This document shows positions 57,239 through 64,000 of a DNA stretch of 64,000 nucleotides, piece by piece (position 1 is the first letter of the stretch; the number at the start of each line of letters is the position of its first letter). A program made the position numbers and the translations under genes. The notes beneath the pieces were generated by a model. The model saw only the letters and a program-made list of their open reading frames with translations. It ran no database searches and had not been told where the DNA came from. The stretch is from Daucus carota subsp. sativus (Eukaryota > Streptophyta > Magnoliopsida > Apiales > Apiaceae), in the NCBI RefSeq assembly GCF_001625215.2, contig NC_030386.2, positions 37,389,296 through 37,453,295 of the forward strand. Direction: 5' to 3'.

Positions 57239-60200
57239 ATGTTTGGAGGTAATGTAAGTCCTGCTAACAGTCCTCATCTACGAAAGTCTACAAGCAGATC
57301 TAGGGTCTTTGATTTGGGTATAATATCATTACACCACAAAGCGCACAATATCTGCCACCCTATGCTTGAAACATTGGTGATAATCATGTATGATTTTCAT
57401 AATTCTAAATATCTTCAGGTGCTGGTGACCTGGGCAGTAGTGCAGAAGAAAATTTCTTGCAATCAGTAGAATCAGATGAGATGAAGGGTGTAACGACACC
57501 ATTGACTACTGTGGCAATAATGCCTTCTCCAATTTTACTCTGGAGACTTAAGGTATCCATCACGTTATTTTATATTTGTGCTGCTGCAACTTGTTTGTAC
57601 CTCAATTTTGTTTACAATATTCTTTTTGACTTGATTTCAGGTGTTATTGTTTGTCATATGGGGATTCATTTGCTGTAAGGTTAGTTCTGTTGCTATAACA
57701 CTGCTTTGCATCCTGACTAAATTATAAAAAGTTGAAAGTATGGTTATGACATACACAGGTCGGATGGGGTTCTGTTATGAGAATGAGTGCTGACCTGCGG
57801 GACCTGTTTTTATATGAGGCCTTCTTATATTACAATCCTCTACTTCTTGTGGTACTGAAGCCTTGTAGATATATTCCCAATACTTAATATCGATCGTTAT
57901 TGGACATCAAATTTTACTCTCTATTTGTTTTCTGGTTAATTCGGTAATTTATATTGCAGACTTTGATGGTTTGGCTTTGGGGAATAAACTTGTGGGTCTT
58001 TTTCCAAGCCAATATTAGTTATGCTACGATTTTTGAGCTTGATCAGTATCACCTTACCCACAGGGAAATATGGAAGGTACACCCGCATAGCGATAAAAAA
58101 TGCACGTACATTATTAGTTTATTCAGAATTTAAGATATAGGTTAACTAAGATATAGTATTCTTTCTTTCTGAACACTTTGCTCCATGTTCAAATTATGAG
58201 CTTTGTGCCCTTTATTATGCTCAATCTCTCATATTGCTGATATTTATATTTATATAAGATTAACATTTTGTTCTAACATGCAGTGTGCAACCTGGATGAC
58301 AATCATTGTTCCTACTAGCATGACAGCTTATCTTTATCTGTATTCGCATGGAGAAGTTCCATTGGCTGCATTCCAACCAGTGTAATAGATGCCTCCTCTT
58401 TGTTCAGTTGTTTATATTTACTCAGTAGTATGATGTGCCACTTGACTTAGGTAACATAATCTGTTTATTGTAGTGAATTAGTTTAAAAGCCTTAAATCGA
58501 GAGAATGAAGCAGTAAACTCATGTGCTATCCTATGCTTAGAACTGGAACTCTGCTCAAAGTTTTCACCCGTGATATGAGTTACCACGCCTTGATCATTTA
58601 TGCAACATTATAAGTTTCATTAAAAAAAATTAATAGAAATTTAGCAAAGAATAAGACTATGAACAAATGAACACTTTTTTTACTCTCGTCCCAGTGAATA
58701 TCACTTATTCTGGTGTTTATCAGTGGTGGTATACAATCGGTTTACGCACTAATGAAGATCTTATTAGTTTTTGGAAAATTTTGACATGTTTCTGTTATAA
58801 TCCACATTGGAGAGGGATTTATTGCTAGGATGTTAGTTTTATATATGAGAAGGATTTGCTTTACTTTGTAATAATACATATAACCAATTGCAGGTGCTCT
58901 TGTATTCTGCTGTTGCGATGATTATCATATTTCCATTTGATATCTTCTATTTGTCATCTCGCTACTTCCTGTTGAGGACTCTCTGGCGTATAGTGTTTCC
59001 ATTGCAGGCAAGTTTAGGATAGTGTTCCCAAAGTGGTCACCAATTAATTTACTTGGTTATTTTGATTCCTGTTGATTTTTTTGAATTAAAATTATAGATG
59101 TCTTTCTGGCAGATAGTCTCTTTGTTGTCAGTCTGTTACAGAAATTTTAATAGGGAAAAAGACATCCCCCCCCCCCCCCCCCCCCGAGGTTTAAACCCTT
59201 GACCTCTAGTTACCATGAGAAGCGATAATGTTTAGGCTGCCAAGTAGGGACCTGCATCATTTGGCTTATTTTATCTCAGATGTTTTGCGTATTTTAGCAA
59301 ACACAATAAGATATATTTTTGTAGTTCTTGTGTCCAAAAGACACCACTCTAAATCAGCTAAACAATCAAATTTTCTTGAGAACGGCTGAGAATGGCTACA
59401 GAACTGCTCACCAAAGAGATCAATGATTGGCACCATCCAGTGTCAGCTTTCTGATGTCTTAAGATTGTTGTAATTTCATGTAAAAATTGGATATCTCCTA
59501 TGTAAATTTCTAATTGTCTATGCTATTTTACATCAACTTTCAAGCATGCAATTTTTTAAGGGTGGGGGAACTTAGAGAGACTTTACAAACAATAAAACAT
59601 GACATGTTACATTTGCAATATGATGTTATACATTAGATGCTACTTCATTTTCTATTTTCCAGTGGTGGGTGTACAAGTTTACTATAGTTTACATTAAAAT
59701 GTTGTCTTCTTGCACATTAACAAAAGAAATTGGTGGGAGTACAACAAATTACGAATTTCGTAGGAAAATATTAAACTATCTGTCACTGACACACATAACA
59801 TTCTTACGTCATGCTTTTCTTGATATTTACAGGCAATTACATTCCCTGACTTTTTCGTGGCTGATATATTCACCTCTATGTCAAAGGTACTGGTTATAAG
59901 CTTCCTACACACACACACATATCTCATAAATGTGCTAAATAAATTTGTGAGAATTATATGTTAAAATGTATCTAGTACCTTATGACGTTTATATAAAAAG
60001 TTGGTTATTAATTGCTACATTGTTTACATTTTGTACAGTAATAGTAACTTAATAAAGTCAGTTTACAAATTAAATTCCCTACCTTGTGGTTTTACCCTTA
60101 AAGTTAAATAATTGGCTGAGGCTACACAAACTAAATAGGAAAATTCTACATTTTGACTGCTATCCCTCTAGGCAGTAGCTCTTGAAGCTATCATTCTCAC

Positions 60201-62134
60201 GAGTTAACTGTTCTGAAGTTAAATATGAGGTATATGCTGTACTGCAATTATCAGACCATAGTTTGCTAGTATGTTCAAAAATACTCCCTCCGTTTTGAAA
60301 TATAGGCCGCATGACTTTTTGGCACACACTTCTAGGTCCTTTGACCGCATAGTTAAAATCATTATTTTTAAATTTTTCTTTGTTTGAATTATAATATTAA
60401 TCACATTTCTTAATTCAAAAAAAGTAATTTTCAAAAATAATGATGTTAACTATGCGGTCAAAAGACTTAGAAGTGTGCGCCAAAAAGTCAAACGACTTAT
60501 ATTTCAAAACAGAGGGAGTATTATAATTAAAATAATAGGAAGCCTATTCCTTAAAAAAAAAGGTAGTACCGTAGTTTGCTGTGTTGATAAAACTTTCTTA
60601 ATTAAAAAAAATATGCAGCCTATTGATCAAAAAATTCCTGTTCTAAAAGAAGAAATTGGATACATGGGATTTTTAAGTTCTGATGGCCTGGTCAACTTTT
60701 CTAATGATGCACTAATATTTTCTATCAACTAGTTATTGCCTTATTTGCATCGTAAAGTGCGTTTTTCTGTACATGCAAGTCAACATTGAGTTTTGACTTC
60801 TCAGAACATTTATACTTTTTTTGGATGAACCCAATATTGGTTGGATAGAATCCTACTTATAGCAGACTCGGAGCTTGAGCCCTTTTGTTAAGTAATATAA
60901 ACATAATCGTCGGTGAATTCCTTTATTTCAAGTCCTCACTTGGTTTTCTGTAACGTGTTTTCATTGTGTGAACATTCTTTATTCAGGTTTTCTCAGATTT
61001 GGAGCGATCAGTTTGTAGGATGGTTCATCGACAGGTCTCTTTTTTCTCTCTGTATATGAAACTTTTGCCTGTAAAATAGAGTTTGTGTACTATATTTTGA
61101 TGTTTGGCCAATATAAAACATTTACCAGAGAAAAATTTAAAGTGTTGTAAATAGCTGCATATAAAAATAGTTCTGAGCATATATGCTTGTAAAATGCAAA
61201 AAATCTACTTCGCATATACTTTCAACTGAATTATAACAGCTGGACATTCCCTAGATCCCACTGATGTGAGGGGTTGGGGCTTGTGCTTTTGAATGACTAC
61301 AAAATATCTACCACTGATCCATCATTGACGGTAAAAATGGAATATACAAGATACCAAGCATGGTGAATACAGATCTTCATAATTGCGTAATTCAACTTTA
61401 GACCATCTCAACCCGAGCTTCATGATTGCATTTTTCTATACTAAAATGGTGCGATAAAATAGTATTTTTGTGTACATTAGAGTTTTCTACAATATTAAAA
61501 TATACCCTTGTTATTAATTAATTATTCAAAAATACATTCGTTTTACATCCTAAGAAGTTTATAAATACTGAGAATTGATGCTTGTTAATTATTATTTTGT
61601 TTTTTTTAGGTAGGGTATTTGTGGAAACAACCAAAGGCCTGGGTTGAAATATTACATTTTCTTTCATATTTAAATCATAATCCCAAATAACAGCTACTAC
61701 TGGTATTTATAGATCTGAACTAATAACTGAATCCTGAAAAGGGTAAAATTTCCTTACTGGCCTACAATTGAATTATCACTATAGTACTAGTAACACACAG
61801 TTCCTGACATAATATGGTATTATGGATATTCCTGCTAATTTTCTGGCAAGATAGCTGAACTTGGTGATATTGCCATAAAAGTGATTCCATGTATTTGTGT
61901 CCAATTTTTCAGCCATTCTGAATCTATTAGTCTAGTGATTCAGAAAATCTTCTGCCTTGCTGATGATTCATAACCATGTCCAGGTTGCTACCATTGCATG
62001 GTTTGAAGCGGACTCTGTTTGTGGCAGCCACTCCGTCGCAATCCCTATAGTTCTTGTTTTGCCTTACATCTTTCGTCTATTTCAATGTCTTCGGCAATAC
62101 AAAGATACTGGGGAGAAAACCACTTTATTGAATG
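57239..62134 (+). CDS. EXS (ERD1/XPR1/SYG1) family membrane protein, 5' ten exons
   Basis: Exons: 57239-57317, 57419-57552, 57641-57679, 57759-57851, 57960-58076, 58284-58379, 58894-59007, 59833-59886, 60987-61034, 61984-62134, giving 308 residues before a donor (AATG|GTGAGA). The start is [17 protein letters not shown], as I recall for Arabidopsis At5g35730. Hydrophobic segments include [27 protein letters not shown] and [13 protein letters not shown], followed by the EXS signature [14 protein letters not shown] and [21 protein letters not shown]. There is no SPX domain, unlike PHO1. EXS proteins of this type sit in Golgi or endomembranes; the transported substrate of this one is not known to me. 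The C-terminal third should lie beyond a retrotransposon to the right. The seventh intron has a GC donor. Confidence 0.9.
59166..59185. repeat. Poly(C) run
   Basis: Twenty consecutive C bases in an intron of the EXS gene. Runs of this length are rare in AT-rich plant DNA and error-prone in sequencing, so the true length is uncertain. Confidence 0.9.
60284..60518. mobile_element. Stowaway MITE in an EXS intron
   Basis: Inverted ends CTCCCTCCGTTTTGAAATAT and the complement of ATATTTCAAAACAGAGGGAG, with TA on both sides (60282-60283 and 60519-60520). Internal arms with GACTTTTTGGC/GCCAAAAAGTC extend the pairing. About 235 bp, non-coding. Confidence 0.9.
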
Positions 62135-62560
62135 GTGAGATTCCTTCCTACTTAGTATTATTAATTTTTACAGGAAGGATTATATATAGAATTACATTTA
62201 TATAGTACTAAATTAATTTATATTCTAAAAACCTATTATACCTACCTCATCATGGTTACTCATTAAATAACAAGTTGGACCACTGGGTTTTGTACATGTC
62301 CCTGCTTTATATTATGTGATGAAGCACGTATGCCATTCGTGAAATTTATTTTTTAATTGTTTGGTGGCCGCCTTTAACTTTTACTTCTTAGTCATAATCA
62401 TCTACATAACTAATGCTAAGGCTCTGTTTGTTTGCTGGAAAATAACTTGATTTTGTAAAATATTTTGTGAGAAAATAGCATTCATGGAAAATATATGCCT
62501 GGAATTAGGGGTGTGAAATTTAAGCTAGGCACAAAATGCAAACTGACAACTAAATGAGTC
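62135..62560. other. EXS intron sequence before the retrotransposon
   Basis: AT-rich intronic DNA with nothing recognised apart from GGCTCTGTTTGTTTGCTGG (62421), which resembles the ends of some hAT/Harbinger MITEs but has no partner that I can find. Confidence 0.35.
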
Positions 62561-63340
62561 TGTCTCAACCGTAAATGAGACTGTCTCTTTTGTATGCAAT
62601 GCTGTCTCAATTAATAACAGTGTATGCAGAATATATGTATGACAGAATAACAAACAAGAACACCAAGAATTTTCACATGGTTCGGCCCCTATCAGTTCAA
62701 TGGCCTACATCCAAGTCCCCGTACCAACTAGTACAGAGATTATATTATAACAATAATATAAAGCTTATAGTTTTGCCGATTACAAATTACAAAGCCCCCC
62801 GGAAGAACCCTTCCCTTGACACCTCTGTCACCTAGCACCTGCTAACTAGCCCACTGGCTACCTTGGCTCTAATTTGTAATCCTATCTAATTGCCACAACC
62901 CGGCACAAGTGATTAAGATATGAAGAAATACAACTCAAATAATATATCTTCAAATTCTGAACAGTGTGATTGAATGAAAGTTCTGAGAAGAACGAAGATA
63001 TAGAAAGCTCTTGTGTGTTGAGTTGAAGGACAAGCTGTGAATTTATAACCTGTAGAAATATAGCTGTTGGATATTCAAAAATATTACCGTTAGAATAAAA
63101 ACCAACTCAGCTATTTTAGAATAAATCTGTTATAATATGAGATGCACAGAGATGTAATTGAGCCCTAATCAAGGATCTCCAAGCAAATTACACACAACAA
63201 AGCAATTGAAACAAAAGAGAAAACACACACTTTCTACTAGAATAGTACGGATAACTGAATACAGGACCTGGGATATTCGAGAGTCCCAGTATTCTCTCCC
63301 ACTACTAACAACTCACAATTTGCATAAAAGAAAAGTAAAC
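62560..63340 (-). repeat. Probable 3' LTR and adjacent sequence of a Ty3/gypsy element (edges uncertain)
   Basis: This follows the integrase C-terminus in element sense. A minus-strand GGTTATAAATTC at about 63038-63049 fits a TATA box. The segment near 62660-62710 (AATTTTCACATGGTTCGGCC) resembles R/U5 parts of plant LTRs. A purine-rich run on the minus strand, GAAAAGGGAAAAAGCA followed by TGTTTAC at about 63340, could be the polypurine tract and LTR start. The other LTR is outside the window, so the edges cannot be proven. Confidence 0.5.
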
Positions 63341-63412
63341 ATGCTTTTTCCCTTTTCTATCTACTCCCTCTCGAGCCAAATACCCAACTTGCCCCTTTCT
63401 TACACTTCTCTT

Positions 63413-63997
63413 CTAATTTCTTTTCTTTCTTCTTGTAAATACTTTTACCGCCTTTGACCTTTGACCAGCATGCATCACATTACCCGCCTCCCAAACAATC
63501 ACCTTGTCCTCAAGGTGGAAAGTGGGAAAGCGGCTGTTAATCATATCAGCCTCTTCCCATGTAGCTTCGAATTCCGGCAAGCCTTTCCACTTGATAAGAA
63601 CCTCCTGTGGTCTAGCCTTAACCACGCCTGTATAACGCACTGCCAACAACTGCTCGGGTTGCACTACCATCTCCAAGTCTGCATTCAAGGTCCATGGTAT
63701 AGTGGGAGATGCAGGTTGAGTTCCCAAAGCTTTCTTTAACTGGGACACGTGGAATACGGGATGTAGCTTACTTCCCTGAGGCAATTCAAGCTTATAGGCG
63801 ACTGTACCTACCCTTTGCAATATAGGAAACGGTCCATAAAACTTGGCAGCCAGTTTCTCAAACGGTCTGCGAGCCAAGGAACGTTGGCGGTAGGGCTGCA
63901 ATTTCAAATAAACCATATCCCCGACTTCAAACTCCACCTCACGTCTTTTACGATCAGCAGCCACTTTCATACGTTGTTGAGCCCTTAACAAATTCAC
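63413..63997 (-). CDS. pol: Ty3/gypsy chromovirus polyprotein, integrase C-terminus and chromodomain (truncated by window edge)
   Basis: The frame is open from the right edge to a stop at 63413. The integrase C-terminal part shows FEVGDMVYLKLQPYRQ, LAAKFYGPFPI and LHPVFHVSQLKKALG. A chromodomain follows (VLIKWKGLPEFEATWEEAD) and ends with FPTFHLEDKVIVWEAG, the tail typical of plant chromoviruses. The frame is intact over 194 residues, so the element may be recent. It sits in antisense orientation inside, or just after, the EXS gene. Confidence 0.92.
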   Translation of the reverse strand: MNLLRAQQRMKVAADRKRREVEFEVGDMVYLKLQPYRQRSLARRPFEKLAAKFYGPFPILQRVGTVAYKLELPQGSKLHPVFHVSQLKKALGTQPASPTIPWTLNADLEMVVQPEQLLAVRYTGVVKARPQEVLIKWKGLPEFEATWEEADMINSRFPTFHLEDKVIVWEAGNVMHAGQRSKAVKVFTRRKKRN

Positions 63998-64000
63998 CCG

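Overview
This window reads as nuclear DNA of a flowering plant, most likely a eudicot. It is AT-rich, its genes have many short exons with GT..AG introns, and it is dense in plant transposons (Helitrons, Stowaway, hAT and Mutator MITEs, Ty3/gypsy elements). I cannot name the species. All exon coordinates below were built by hand from splice consensus, reading phase and remembered family sequences. No transcript or database search was available.

Host genes, left to right: a DEAD-box RNA helicase of the RH7 type (6965-11724, +); an intronless subtilase of the SBT1.3 type (20840-23152, +); a tandem pair of PTI1-like receptor-like cytoplasmic kinases (23644-25036 and 26003-27885, +), the first having lost its catalytic residues; a fructokinase of the FRK7 type (29392-32996, +); a plant coiled-coil protein of unknown function (34344-37884, +); a nucleoplasmin-like FKBP53 prolyl isomerase/histone chaperone (39083-43178, -); a HIR4-type hypersensitive-induced reaction protein (49393-52450, -); and the first ten coding exons of an EXS (ERD1/XPR1/SYG1) membrane protein (57239-62134, +), which continues off the right edge. 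Multi-exon models for RH7, FRK, the coiled-coil protein, FKBP53, HIR and both kinases all sum to whole codon numbers with open frames.

Mobile DNA fills most of the rest. The left edge (41-3135, -) is the 5' part of a gene whose last exon carries the N-terminal zinc-finger region of a Helitron Rep-helicase protein. A Stowaway MITE sits exactly on one of its splice donors and a two-exon block is duplicated. A complete, young, non-autonomous LTR retrotransposon lies at 13246-18624 (707-bp LTRs differing at one base, TSD CAAGA). It has a spliced gag on the minus strand and a second, oppositely oriented ORF with its own TATA box, and it is studded with the palindrome GGCGCGCC. Non-autonomous Helitrons lie at 18703-19970, at 43345-47527 (a head-to-tail array) and at 52552-54646. 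The last two end 101-166 bp upstream of the HIR and FKBP53 start codons. A Mutator-type element with a perfect 9-bp TSD lies at 48212-49186, a hAT MITE lies between the two kinases (25214-25398), and a Ty3/gypsy chromovirus enters from the right edge (about 62560-63997).

The host genes do not form an operon-like unit. Two encode proteins of nucleolar or rDNA biology (RH7 and FKBP53) and both have telo-box-like motifs upstream; two others (HIR and the PTI1-like kinases) belong to families tied to defence signalling. From memory, SBT1.3, FRK7 and HIR4 also lie close together on Arabidopsis chromosome 5, so part of this gene order may be ancestral.
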